This document shows positions 33,306 to 41,800 of a DNA stretch of 64,000 bases, one piece after another. Below the pieces are notes generated by a model. The model was not told the DNA's origin and made no database searches. It saw only the letters and a list, made by a program, of their open reading frames with translations. The position numbers and the translations under genes were made by a program. Within the stretch, counting starts at the first letter, position 1; each line of letters opens with the position of its first letter. The DNA lies in contig JBOIDC010000005.1 in the NCBI GenBank assembly GCA_050740315.1, positions 1-64,000 of the forward strand, written 5' to 3'. The DNA comes from JACCYU01 sp050740315 (GTDB lineage: Bacteria; Pseudomonadota; Gammaproteobacteria; JACCYU01).

Positions 33306-34172
33306 TTATTTGGACGGAAAAACCAGCATTCCCCGGCATTCTTCCTCAGAGACTTTCTGAATGCTTATTCCCTTCCCTCCCGCAATCTCTTTGTCGATCT
33401 TGAGCTTCGTGATCCATCGTTCCGGAGTGTTGGTAACGACATCAATCATCGCCAGGACTCGTTCGCCCCCCTGCGATGGATCGACGTAGTCGATGCAATC
33501 CAAGTTGAGGAGCGCTCGTTCAAGATGACCTTCGGGCTGGGCGACACCCTGCGCGTGTCGTCGAAACTCATCCTGGGTTAGGGCAGCGTAGTTAAGAAGC
33601 AGCGGGATGATTTCTGGGTTATCGCGATTCTCGAGCACGATGTAGCGCTCCACATCGTCGCGGATGCCGTTGTCATTGCTGTCGATGCCGAGCAGCGTTG
33701 CTTTGCCTGCCTCACCCGGATCCGGCGGCAGCCCTTCGTCGTGCGCCCGCACGCCTAGCGTCACCGGAAGGGGCTTTGCATAGGTTTTATTTGATTTGCC
33801 GGCGCTCTTTAGCTGGACGACGCCACTGAAGGTGACGGGCTCAACGTCCCGCGGGATGGAGACGTTTAGCACGACCCGCGCAGGGTCATTGGGCTGAATG
33901 GTTGCGCCCGCCTCGGGGTAAATCTGAACGGCCTGAACATAGTGCGCTAAGGAAGGTACGACCCGCAGCGTTGCATCTTGAATCTCTTCGGACGCGACGA
34001 ACGAAGCACGCAAGGCAACGGTGGCGCCGGCGGGGATTTCGCGGTTAATCGCGTCCGGCCGCCAAGTGATTGAAGGCGCCGCCGAAGCAACCCAAGGATA
34101 AAGGCTCAACGCGAGCAGCTTGGCGCAGGCGAGCGCGCCAGCCGCCGCCCGGAAGCGGTGAAGGAGTTTCAC
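33306..34172 (-). CDS. Exported protein with Ca-binding-like loop, unknown function
   Basis: I do not recognise a named family. From the GTG at 34172 the product has 288 residues: a basic start and hydrophobic stretch ending VASAA (a Sec signal peptide, cleavage near residue 32), and a beta-rich Ig-like region at about 40-145. A D-S-N-D-N-G-I-R-D-D-V-E loop at 164-175 looks like an EF-hand or thrombospondin-type calcium site. A mixed C-terminal part holds single Cys residues in LDCIDYVD and EEECRG. The frame continues upstream into the ybeL gene region but without plausible sequence. It precedes the exported hydrolase-like gene by 87-110 bases on the same strand, so the two probably act together. 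Confidence 0.65.
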   Translation of the reverse strand: MKLLHRFRAAAGALACAKLLALSLYPWVASAAPSITWRPDAINREIPAGATVALRASFVASEEIQDATLRVVPSLAHYVQAVQIYPEAGATIQPNDPARVVLNVSIPRDVEPVTFSGVVQLKSAGKSNKTYAKPLPVTLGVRAHDEGLPPDPGEAGKATLLGIDSNDNGIRDDVERYIVLENRDNPEIIPLLLNYAALTQDEFRRHAQGVAQPEGHLERALLNLDCIDYVDPSQGGERVLAMIDVVTNTPERWITKLKIDKEIAGGKGISIQKVSEEECRGMLVFPSK

Positions 34173-34344
34173 AGGCGCATATCCCGTAATGAATTGGAAA
34201 AGCGTTGCTTTTGAGCGCTGCTTGATTGCCGCTTTGCGGCTTGCGCTTCTTGTCGCGCGTGTCAGTCTAAGTGAGAAGTTCCCTGAAAATGCGACCAGCC
34301 GTCGCCGTTTCGGCGCCGTTGGTGTCTTTTTTTTCAGGACACGC

Positions 34345-34866
34345 TTACCTCGATACGCGTCTGAACGCCTCGCCCTGACAATTCGGGCACAAGGGAATGC
34401 GTCCGGATTTCGCAAACCTGAGTTGCTCGCCGCACGCCGTGCACTCCAATGTGCCCGGCGCGGTGATTTCGCCGCTGCGATAGCCACCGCTGTCGTCCGC
34501 TTGCGCGGCCCACTGCGCCAGTTCGAGCTTGGTCTGGTCGGCGACGCTGGCGAAAAGGTCCAGCAGTTTCGCCTCGATCAGCTCCACGTCCATATGAAAC
34601 CAGTCGCTGTATTCCTTGCCGGTTTCGTTGAGGTAGCGGCCCATCTCGCCCAGGTCGCGCCGCAGGAAATCGGCCACGCGCTCGGCCTCTTCACGCGTGG
34701 TCTCGCCCAGCTCCACCGCGCGTTCGCGCGCCCGATCGATGGCATGCTCCAGGCTGGGGCGCGCCCGGTGCTCGGCGGTTTCCAGCGCATGCCGGACACG
34801 CTCCATCATGCGGTTATAGACGCCGACCCGATGGTCTTGAAGGTCCTGATGTTCCGGTTCGCTCAT
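34345..34866 (-). CDS. ybeL: Zinc-ribbon protein, DUF1451 family (YbeL)
   Basis: The 173-residue protein is helical and highly charged for its first 130 residues. It ends in a zinc ribbon with two Cys pairs (CTACGEQL and CPNCQGEAF). This matches E. coli YbeL, which also stands beside leuS. The function of the family is not established. The gene is divergent from leuS, separated by 160 bases containing the leuS promoter. The ATG at 34866 follows a CGGGAG-like ribosome-binding site on the minus strand. Confidence 0.9.
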   Translation of the reverse strand: MSEPEHQDLQDHRVGVYNRMMERVRHALETAEHRARPSLEHAIDRARERAVELGETTREEAERVADFLRRDLGEMGRYLNETGKEYSDWFHMDVELIEAKLLDLFASVADQTKLELAQWAAQADDSGGYRSGEITAPGTLECTACGEQLRFAKSGRIPLCPNCQGEAFRRVSR

Positions 34867-34945
34867 TGCCGATGCTCCCGAGAGGGTTAACCATCTACCA
34901 TGATTTTAGCCGATTCAAGGGCGGTGCATGGCGCACGGTGCCGGT

Positions 34946-34974
34946 TTGGGTTTTGTTTTGCGCCCGATTACAAT
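34946..34974 (+). promoter_or_regulatory. Predicted sigma70 promoter of leuS
   Basis: TTGGGT (34946-34951) and TACAAT (34969-34974) are spaced by exactly 17 bases and would give a leader of about 45 bases before the leuS ATG. Confidence 0.5.
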
Positions 34975-35026
34975 GCCGGCCTGTCTATCGAGACCCGTAA
35001 ACGGTTCAAATCACTGGCGCGATCCG

Positions 35027-37540
35027 ATGCAGGAACACTACGAAGCAGCCGCCGTCGAGCGCCAGGCACAGGCTTATTGGCAGGCGCAGGATACCTTCCG
35101 TGCGTCCGAGCAGGTGGGCGCCGAGAAGTTCTACTGCCTGTGCATGTTCCCGTATCCCAGCGGCCGCCTGCACATGGGGCACGTGCGCAATTACACCATC
35201 GGCGACGTCATCAGCCGCTATCAGCGCATGCAAGGCAGAAACGTGTTGCAGCCGATGGGCTGGGACGCCTTCGGTCTGCCGGCGGAAAACGCCGCCATCA
35301 AGCATGGCGTGCCGCCCGCGCGCTGGACGTACGAGAACATCGACTACATGCGCACGCAGCTCAAACGCTTGGGCTTCGGCTACGACTGGGCGCGCGAACT
35401 GGCAACCTGCCGGCCCGAATATTATCGCTGGGAACAATGGTTCTTTTTACGGCTGCTGGGAAAAGGCCTGGTTTACAAGAAAAAGGCCACAGTCAACTGG
35501 GATCCGGTCGACCAGACGGTGCTGGCCAACGAACAGGTGATCGACGGAAAAGGCTGGCGCTCCGGGGCCGTGGTCGAGCGCCGCGAGATTCCCCAGTGGT
35601 TTCTGAAGATCACCGATTACGCGGAGCAATTGCTTGACGATCTGGGCGCGCTTGGCGACTGGCCCGCGCAGGTCGTGACTATGCAGCGCAACTGGATCGG
35701 CAAGAGCGAAGGCGTAGAGATCAGTTTTCCATACGACGAAGGCGTGCTGAAGGTGTTTACCACCCGCGCCGACACTTTGATGGGCGCGACCTACGTGGCG
35801 GTCGCGGCCGAGCATCCGCTGGCCTTGCGCGCCGCGCAGGATGATCCGCAAGTCGCCCAGTTTGTTGATGCGTGCCGCAAGGGCGGCGTGGCCGAGGCGG
35901 AGCTCGCCACGCAGGAAAAGAAGGGCGTCCCCACGCGATTGACGGTACAGCACCCGTTGACTGGCGAGCCGCTCCCGGTCTGGGTCGCGAACTACGTCCT
36001 GATGGCCTACGGCGAGGGCGCCGTGATGGCGGTGCCGGCGCACGACGAGCGTGATTTCGAATTCGCACAGCAGTATGGACTGCCGATCAAGCAGGTTCTC
36101 GAGCATGTCCTCTGGAGAACGAAGCCCTGGAGAGAACGTGATCCTGGTTCTACAGAGTACCAGTACTACAGGTTTGATCCCGCGATTTGGAAAGATTGGT
36201 ACGCGTCTCAGAGCGTAGATGACGTGCTTCTGGTTAATTCAGGTAAATACGATGACTTAAGCTCCGAAGAGGCAATTAATGCCATCGCCGCGGACCTCGC
36301 CGCCAAAGGACTGGGCGAAAAGCGCACGCAGTTCCGGCTGCGCGACTGGGGGGTCTCGCGCCAGCGCTACTGGGGCTGCCCGATCCCGATCATCAACTGT
36401 CCGCAGTGCGGCGTGGTGCCGGTGCCGGATGCGCAACTGCCGGTGGTGCTGCCCGAAGACGTGGCGTTCGAAGGCGTCACCTCGCCGCTCAAGACCGATC
36501 CGAACTTTTATCGCACCGAATGTCCTGGATGCAAAGGGCCGGCTGAGCGCGAGACAGATACCTTCGATACGTTTTTCGAGTCCTCATGGTACTACGCGCG
36601 CTTTTGCGCGCCGGACAATCACGGGGCCATGCTGGACGCGCGCGCCGCGTATTGGCTGCCGGTGGATCAGTACATCGGCGGGGTGGAGCACGCGGTGCTG
36701 CATCTGCTGTACGCGCGCTTCTTTCACAAGCTCATGCGCGACGCGGCGCTGGTCGAGGGCGACGAGCCGTTCACGCGGTTGTTGACCCAGGGCATGGTGC
36801 TGAACGGCGGCGTGAAGATGTCCAAGTCCAAGGGCAACACCGTGGATCCGCAGACGCTGATCGAACGTTTCGGCGCCGACACCGTGCGCCTGTTCGTGAT
36901 GTTCGCGGCACCGCCGGATCAGTCGCTGGAGTGGTCGGAATCCGGCGTCGAGGGCGCGCACCGCTTTCTCAAGCGTTTGTGGCGGCAGGTTTACGCCCAC
37001 GTGAACGGCGACAAGACAGACGCGAACGGGGCGCCGTCGGCCGACGAGATCAAGCAATTGCGCCGCAGGCTGCACGAGACCATCGCCAAGGTCAGCGACG
37101 ACGTCGGCCGGCGTTACACCTTCAACACCGCCATCGCCGCCAACATGGAATTGCTGAACGAACTCGCCCGCTTCGAAGACCGCAGCGCGCAGGGCCGCGC
37201 CATGACGCAGGAGACGCTGGACTCGATCGTGCTGATGCTGTCGCCCATCGTGCCGCACATCGCGCACAGTCTGTGGCAGGCGCTGGGTCATGATGAAGCC
37301 ATTGTCGATTGTCGCTGGCCGCAGGCGGACGAGAAAGCCCTGCGGCGCGACACGCTGGAGCTGGTGGTGCAGGTCAACGGCAAACTGCGCGGCCATATCC
37401 AGGTAGCCGCAGACAGCGATAACGCGGTGATCGAAAAAACCGCGCTGACCAATGAGAACGTGCAGCGCTTCCTCGAAGGAAAACAGGTGCGCAAGCTGGT
37501 GGTGGTGCCCGGCAGGCTGATCAACATCGTGGCTGGATAA
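35027..37540 (+). CDS. leuS: Leucyl-tRNA synthetase
   Basis: LeuRS charges tRNA-Leu. The 837-residue enzyme has the class I HIGH-type motif PSGRLHMGHVRNY near residue 45, GWDAFGLPAENAA, the editing (CP1) domain with TRADTLMGATYVAV and the AHDERD motif, and the KMSKS loop (VKMSKSKGNTVDP) near residue 600. The C-terminal domain ends VVVPGRLINIVAG. Start is the ATG of MQEHYEAA; the longer open frame upstream runs through the promoter. Bases about 36100-36275 are clearly AT-richer, with AGA codons not used elsewhere in the gene. They encode a longer-than-usual linker between the editing domain and the RLRDWGVSRQRYWG motif, suggesting a recombined patch. Confidence 0.96.
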   Translation: MQEHYEAAAVERQAQAYWQAQDTFRASEQVGAEKFYCLCMFPYPSGRLHMGHVRNYTIGDVISRYQRMQGRNVLQPMGWDAFGLPAENAAIKHGVPPARWTYENIDYMRTQLKRLGFGYDWARELATCRPEYYRWEQWFFLRLLGKGLVYKKKATVNWDPVDQTVLANEQVIDGKGWRSGAVVERREIPQWFLKITDYAEQLLDDLGALGDWPAQVVTMQRNWIGKSEGVEISFPYDEGVLKVFTTRADTLMGATYVAVAAEHPLALRAAQDDPQVAQFVDACRKGGVAEAELATQEKKGVPTRLTVQHPLTGEPLPVWVANYVLMAYGEGAVMAVPAHDERDFEFAQQYGLPIKQVLEHVLWRTKPWRERDPGSTEYQYYRFDPAIWKDWYASQSVDDVLLVNSGKYDDLSSEEAINAIAADLAAKGLGEKRTQFRLRDWGVSRQRYWGCPIPIINCPQCGVVPVPDAQLPVVLPEDVAFEGVTSPLKTDPNFYRTECPGCKGPAERETDTFDTFFESSWYYARFCAPDNHGAMLDARAAYWLPVDQYIGGVEHAVLHLLYARFFHKLMRDAALVEGDEPFTRLLTQGMVLNGGVKMSKSKGNTVDPQTLIERFGADTVRLFVMFAAPPDQSLEWSESGVEGAHRFLKRLWRQVYAHVNGDKTDANGAPSADEIKQLRRRLHETIAKVSDDVGRRYTFNTAIAANMELLNELARFEDRSAQGRAMTQETLDSIVLMLSPIVPHIAHSLWQALGHDEAIVDCRWPQADEKALRRDTLELVVQVNGKLRGHIQVAADSDNAVIEKTALTNENVQRFLEGKQVRKLVVVPGRLINIVAG

Positions 37541-37541
37541 C

Positions 37542-38075
37542 GTGGTCGCCGGCCAGCCGAGCCATCCAGACGCGGGCACGGGGCGCGTGCGCACCGTATG
37601 GCTCGTCCTCGCTTCGTTATGCGTGGTGGCGGCGTGCGGATTTCAGTTGCGCGATCAGGCCGATCTGCCGGCGGCGATGAACCGCACGCACATCGCAGGC
37701 CTGAGCCCGTACAATCACTTCCGGGTCGAACTGGAGCGTGCGCTGCGCGCCAACGGCGTGGCTGTGGTCAATCCCGAGCGCGCGGCGGCCATTCTGCGCA
37801 TAAAGGCCGAGCGACGCGGGCGGCGCGTGCTGTCGGTGGGAACCGACGGCAAGGTGCGCGAGTTCGAGCTGTATACGACCGTGAACTTCGAGGTCGAAGG
37901 GCGCGGCAACGATCTGCGTCTAAAAAAACAAATCCTCACCGTAACCCGCGATTTTCTGTTCGACGAGACCGATGTTCTCGGTAACACGTCGGAGGCGGAA
38001 TTGCTGTACGAGGACATGGAAGACGAACTGGTGCGGCTTATGCTTTATCGCCTGGAGACGTTGAAGCCGCGCTAG
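37542..38075 (+). CDS. lptE: LPS-assembly lipoprotein LptE
   Basis: LptE is the outer-membrane lipoprotein that plugs LptD and helps insert lipopolysaccharide. The 177-residue protein has a hydrophobic N-terminus ending in a lipobox-like VVAAC (Cys at about residue 32), followed by GFQLRDQADLPAAMNRTHI and a C-terminal MEDELVRLMLYRLETL typical of the family. It starts two bases after leuS with a GTG; a second in-frame GTG at 37587 would give a tighter signal peptide. Linkage to leuS is conserved across gammaproteobacteria. Confidence 0.9.
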   Translation: MVAGQPSHPDAGTGRVRTVWLVLASLCVVAACGFQLRDQADLPAAMNRTHIAGLSPYNHFRVELERALRANGVAVVNPERAAAILRIKAERRGRRVLSVGTDGKVREFELYTTVNFEVEGRGNDLRLKKQILTVTRDFLFDETDVLGNTSEAELLYEDMEDELVRLMLYRLETLKPR

Positions 38076-38102
38076 CCGGCAACTTCAACGAATGTCGCGG
38101 CG

Positions 38103-38124
38103 GGAACCGGCGTCTGGCGGTTCC
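38103..38124. terminator. Hairpin between convergent lptE and a dehydrogenase gene
   Basis: GGAACCG and CGGTTCC (7 bp) flank an 8-base loop in the 72-base gap between the two gene ends. There is no T run, so it may mark a Rho-independent-like pause at most. Confidence 0.3.
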
Positions 38125-38147
38125 GCGCGGATGCCACAATGGGCATG

Positions 38148-39041
38148 TTACCGGTCCAGACTTTGCCGGCCCCACACCAGGCGCGCGATGGCGGCCGAGT
38201 CCAGATCGCCGTGACCGGCCTCGACCAGCTCGGCCAGATAAGCGAGCGCGCGCTCGGCGCCGGGCGTTCGCACCCCGGCCTCTTGCGCGGTTTGTGCCGC
38301 GATCCGCATGTCCTTGAGATGCAGCGTGCTCTTGAAGCCGGGTTTATAGTTGTTGTCCAGCATCCGCTGGCCATGCGCCTCAAGGATGCGACTATAGGCA
38401 AACCCGCCCGATAACGCCTCGCGCACGCGCGCCGGATCGGCGCCTGCGGCGCGGGCGAGCAGCAACGCCTCGGCGACCGCGGCGATCGTCTGCGCCACCA
38501 GGATCTGATTGCAGCACTTGGCGACCTGACCCGCGCCCGCGTCACCGACATGGACGATATTCTTGCCCATGCACTCGAACAGGGGCCGCACGCGCGCGAC
38601 CACGTCCGGTTTGCCGCCCACCATGATCGACAGGCTGCCGTCTATGGCGCCTTGTTCGCCGCCGGAAACCGGCGCGTCCAGCATATCGACGCCGCGCGCC
38701 GCGAGTTCCTCGGCGAGCCTGCGCGTCGCCGCGGGCGCGATGGTGCTCATGTCCACCACGACGCTGCCGCGCCTGGCCCCTTGTGCAATGCCCTGCTCGC
38801 CGAGTACGACCGCTTCGACATCGGGCGTGTCCGCCACCATGGTAATGACGATGTCCGTGTTGGCGGCCAGCTGCGCAGGTGTCGGGTGGGCGCTCGCGCC
38901 TGCCTGCGTCAGCGGCTGGGTCGCTGCCGGCCGGCGCGCATAAACAGCCAGCGCATAGCCGGCTTTGAGGAGGTTCAGGGCCATCGGACGTCCCATGATT
39001 CCAAGTCCGATGAAACCGATCGCAGGCTTGCTGGCGGGCAT
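38148..39041 (-). CDS. 3-hydroxyisobutyrate / tartronate-semialdehyde reductase family dehydrogenase
   Basis: The 297-residue NAD(P)-dependent beta-hydroxyacid dehydrogenase has the N-terminal loop GFIGLGIMGRPMA, the substrate site DAPVSGGEQGA near residue 122, the catalytic Lys region GAGQVAKCCNQ near residue 170, and the late HLKDMRIA. The sequence agrees best with 2-hydroxy-3-oxopropionate (tartronate semialdehyde) reductase, GarR/GlxR type, but the exact substrate is not certain. It is oriented against the housekeeping genes and, with the next gene, splits lptE from holA. Confidence 0.85.
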   Translation of the reverse strand: MPASKPAIGFIGLGIMGRPMALNLLKAGYALAVYARRPAATQPLTQAGASAHPTPAQLAANTDIVITMVADTPDVEAVVLGEQGIAQGARRGSVVVDMSTIAPAATRRLAEELAARGVDMLDAPVSGGEQGAIDGSLSIMVGGKPDVVARVRPLFECMGKNIVHVGDAGAGQVAKCCNQILVAQTIAAVAEALLLARAAGADPARVREALSGGFAYSRILEAHGQRMLDNNYKPGFKSTLHLKDMRIAAQTAQEAGVRTPGAERALAYLAELVEAGHGDLDSAAIARLVWGRQSLDR

Positions 39042-39137
39042 GAGGATTTCTGCTTTAACGAGAACGCGAATCTTCGCGCAAAGCAGGCGCGCAAGGCAAC
39101 CGGCGCCGGTGGCCTGTCGAGTCTGATTCGAATCGGG

Positions 39138-40541
39138 CTACGACGCCTCTAGTCGGGCCTGACCCGCGCGGATGCTGTCGATGACGAGACTGAGCGCCTG
39201 ATCGAAGCGATTGTTGTCGTCGATGAGCCGGGTGCGGCCAGCGGCCAGATCCAGCAGAAAGCCTTCGAGTTCGAGCTCCAGCACGCCGCGCCCGCTGCGA
39301 TCGGCGAACAGCAGGCGCCCGGTATCCTCCAGTACAATGGATAACTTGAGGCGGCGCCTGGTCTTGCCTTCGCCGCGGTAGATCTCGAACCAGGCGCCCG
39401 GTTTGAGTTCGGCCGGCGCGCTGGCCAGCAGCCGGGAGATGTGCTCCTCGTCGCGCAGCGTTTCCCGCCGGACTTGCGTTGCTACTTCGGGTTTGGGCCC
39501 GGCGGCCGCAGTCAGAGGCGCGGCGTTCGCACAGTGATTGATGAACCAGCGGCGCGCACCTTCCAGAGCGGCGGCTTGCGGTTCGCGCAAACTGCCCCAT
39601 TTCTCAAGCTTCGCGCGCAACTGTCCGAAATAGGCGTCGACCGGAATGCCGAATGCCGGTATGTCGGCAAGGGCCGCAGTCGTGACGATCTGGCGCAGGA
39701 TATCAACGGCTTCGCGCCAGGCCTCGGACTGCGTGCCCTGGCGCAGGCAGATCTGCGCCAGATATGGGGCCCAGCTCTTGACGACGAAGCGGGATACCTC
39801 GTCGGGCAGATCGACATTCTGTGTATGCTGATTCAGCACAGCAACCACCGTGCGCTTGACGGCCAGCCGGCGCGCCTCCACGCGGGCCTCGCGTTGAAAA
39901 CGCGCCTCGATCTCGCGGATTTTCTCGCTCTCGACGCTGTGCGCCCGGTCGATCGCGCGCAAGGCCTCCTCGAAGGGGTCCAGTTCAGCCTCGAAGTCGC
40001 CAACGAGGCGCGTGACGATGTCCGCAAGCTTCGCGAACAGCGGCTCCTCGCAGTCAGTGATGCCCGCGCTCAGCGCGACCAGCGCATTCAGCAGCCGGCG
40101 CGCGGGGTGTGCGGCCCGCCGGAAGAACGCGAAATCGGTCAGCGCGAGCTTGATGACCGGAATTTGCAGTCTGGATAACAGCCGCCTGACCGGCGCCGCC
40201 AGCCCGGTTTCCTGATAAAGGACCTGGAAAACGTGGTCGACAAACGCGATGACTTTTTTTTCGTTATCGACAATCTGATTGGCGATATTGCAGCCTGCGT
40301 TGTACAAGGCGACCTTGAGCGCCGACTCGATGGCCGCCGCGTCAGTGCCCAGGCCCTCGGCGGGCGACTCGCGCTGCAGAACGGACAGCGCCTGGATGAC
40401 CATCTCGCGCTGGTAAGGGGTCGACGCGCTGCCGCTGCCACGTGGATAAGGCCGTACAATGGACGCCAGGACCTGATCGTCGACAAGATAGCCGTCGTCG
40501 CCAGCCCGGCGAGCGGGCTCTGTTTTAATCGTGCGATTCAT
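39138..40541 (-). CDS. DUF1631 family protein
   Basis: This is a 467-residue cytoplasmic protein of unknown function. FVDHVFQVLYQETGLAAPVRRLLSRL followed by IPVIKLALTDFAFF and HPARRLLNALV is the characteristic core of DUF1631 proteins. Most of the rest is helical and charged. The C-terminal 100 residues look like a small beta domain (GAWFEIYRGEGKTRRRLKLS onward), reminiscent of a PilZ-like barrel. Start is the ATG at 40541 with AAGGA seven bases upstream, preferred to an in-frame start at 40610. It lies head to head with holA. Confidence 0.75.
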   Translation of the reverse strand: MNRTIKTEPARRAGDDGYLVDDQVLASIVRPYPRGSGSASTPYQREMVIQALSVLQRESPAEGLGTDAAAIESALKVALYNAGCNIANQIVDNEKKVIAFVDHVFQVLYQETGLAAPVRRLLSRLQIPVIKLALTDFAFFRRAAHPARRLLNALVALSAGITDCEEPLFAKLADIVTRLVGDFEAELDPFEEALRAIDRAHSVESEKIREIEARFQREARVEARRLAVKRTVVAVLNQHTQNVDLPDEVSRFVVKSWAPYLAQICLRQGTQSEAWREAVDILRQIVTTAALADIPAFGIPVDAYFGQLRAKLEKWGSLREPQAAALEGARRWFINHCANAAPLTAAAGPKPEVATQVRRETLRDEEHISRLLASAPAELKPGAWFEIYRGEGKTRRRLKLSIVLEDTGRLLFADRSGRGVLELELEGFLLDLAAGRTRLIDDNNRFDQALSLVIDSIRAGQARLEAS

Positions 40542-40727
40542 GGCCGTGTCCTTGTGCCAGTTTGATGAGGATGACGCCGCCGCGCCCGGCGCTTGCGCGA
40601 CTGGAATCATTGTAAAGTAAACGGTTTTGCAGCGGTTCCTGGCAATGCCGGCCCGCGCGGCCGCCGGATCGCACGATTAACGCCACCGGTCGGCTTCAGC
40701 GTCATGCGTGCGGCGCCTGTGTAGCGA

Positions 40728-40733
40728 TATAAT
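40728..40733 (+). promoter_or_regulatory. TATAAT hexamer upstream of holA
   Basis: A perfect -10 consensus ends 12 bases before the holA ATG, but the -35 position is poor. If used, the transcript would have almost no leader. The rest of the 204-base gap to the divergent DUF1631 gene shows nothing recognisable. Confidence 0.3.
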
Positions 40734-40745
40734 GAAAAGGCCCGA

Positions 40746-41774
40746 ATGAAACTGCGGTTCAACCAACTCAAGGCCAGTCTCGACAAACACCTGGCGCCGG
40801 TCTATCTGATTACGGGTGACGAGCCATTGCAGGCCATGCTGGCGGCCGACGCGGTACGCGCAGCGGCGCGCGCGCGCGGCTATGACGAGCGCCTGATACT
40901 GGACGCCGAAATCGGCTTCGACTGGGGCGCGCTGCGCGAAGCCGCGACCAGCCTTTCGCTATTCGCGCAGCGGCGTGTGCTGGATCTGCGCATGCCGGCT
41001 AAACCCGGCGCGGCCGGCGCGTCCGCGTTAACCGAATATGCCCGCCGGCCGTCGCCGGATACCGTATTGCTGGCGCAGTGCGGCAAGTTGGATCGGGCCG
41101 CAGCCAACAGCGCCTGGGCCAAGGCGCTGGAGCGCGCGGGCGTGATGCTGCAGGTGTGGCCGCTGGCGGCGCGCGAGACGGCGCAGTGGATAAAGGCGCG
41201 CCTGACAGAAAAGAATCTGAAGGTCAGTCAGGACGCCTTGGCCCTGCTGGCGGAACGCGGCCAGGGCAATCTGTTAGCGGCGAACCAGGAGGTTGAAAAA
41301 CTGAGTCTGTTGTATGGCGGGACTCGCGATCGTGAAGCGCTGGGCGTGACAGAGATACTGGCCGACGTAGCCGACAGTGCGCGCTTCAATGTGTTTGAAC
41401 TGGCGGATGCCGCGCTGGCGGGGCATTGCGGGCAGGCGGCGAGGATCCTGCAAAGAATCGCCGCCGAAGACATCACCCCGGCGCTGGTACTGTGGGCACT
41501 GGCCGATCAGGCGCGGACACTGGCGGCGATCGCGTGGCAGATCAGCCAGGGCGTATCGCCGGACCAGGCCACCCGTGAGATCAAGCCGGCGACAAGAATC
41601 CCGGTGTTAAGGCGGGCGCTTACGCGTGTAACGGCGGCGACCTGCGCGGGATGGTTGCGGCGTTGCGCGCGGGCCGACCGCGTTATCAAGGGCCAGGAAC
41701 CGGGCAACCCCTGGGATGAACTGCTAATATTAACCATGGGAATGTGCGGGCGGCCGCTGTTCGATTCCCGTTAG
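40746..41774 (+). CDS. holA: DNA polymerase III delta subunit
   Basis: HolA is the wrench of the clamp loader and opens the beta clamp. The 342-residue protein begins MKLRFNQLKASLDKHLAPVYLITGDEPL, the standard N-terminal pattern, followed by SLSLFAQRRVLDLRMP, GNLLAANQEVEKLSLL and the C-terminal collar-domain segment. Length and pattern are ordinary. In many relatives it follows lptE directly; here two inverted genes intervene. It begins the holA-proA-nadD-rsfS-rlmH string. Confidence 0.93.
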   Translation: MKLRFNQLKASLDKHLAPVYLITGDEPLQAMLAADAVRAAARARGYDERLILDAEIGFDWGALREAATSLSLFAQRRVLDLRMPAKPGAAGASALTEYARRPSPDTVLLAQCGKLDRAAANSAWAKALERAGVMLQVWPLAARETAQWIKARLTEKNLKVSQDALALLAERGQGNLLAANQEVEKLSLLYGGTRDREALGVTEILADVADSARFNVFELADAALAGHCGQAARILQRIAAEDITPALVLWALADQARTLAAIAWQISQGVSPDQATREIKPATRIPVLRRALTRVTAATCAGWLRRCARADRVIKGQEPGNPWDELLILTMGMCGRPLFDSR

Positions 41775-41800
41775 ACGAGAATATTCACGCGACTGTTTGA

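Noticed and set aside
34330..34337. T8 run on the + strand considered as a terminator
   Set aside because: The nearest hairpin (CGCCG-TTT-CGGCG) is about ten bases away, and both neighbouring genes are on the minus strand.
34173..34487. N-terminal extension of the exported protein at 33306
   Set aside because: Arg-rich sequence overlapping the ybeL 3' end; the signal peptide begins at the GTG 34172.
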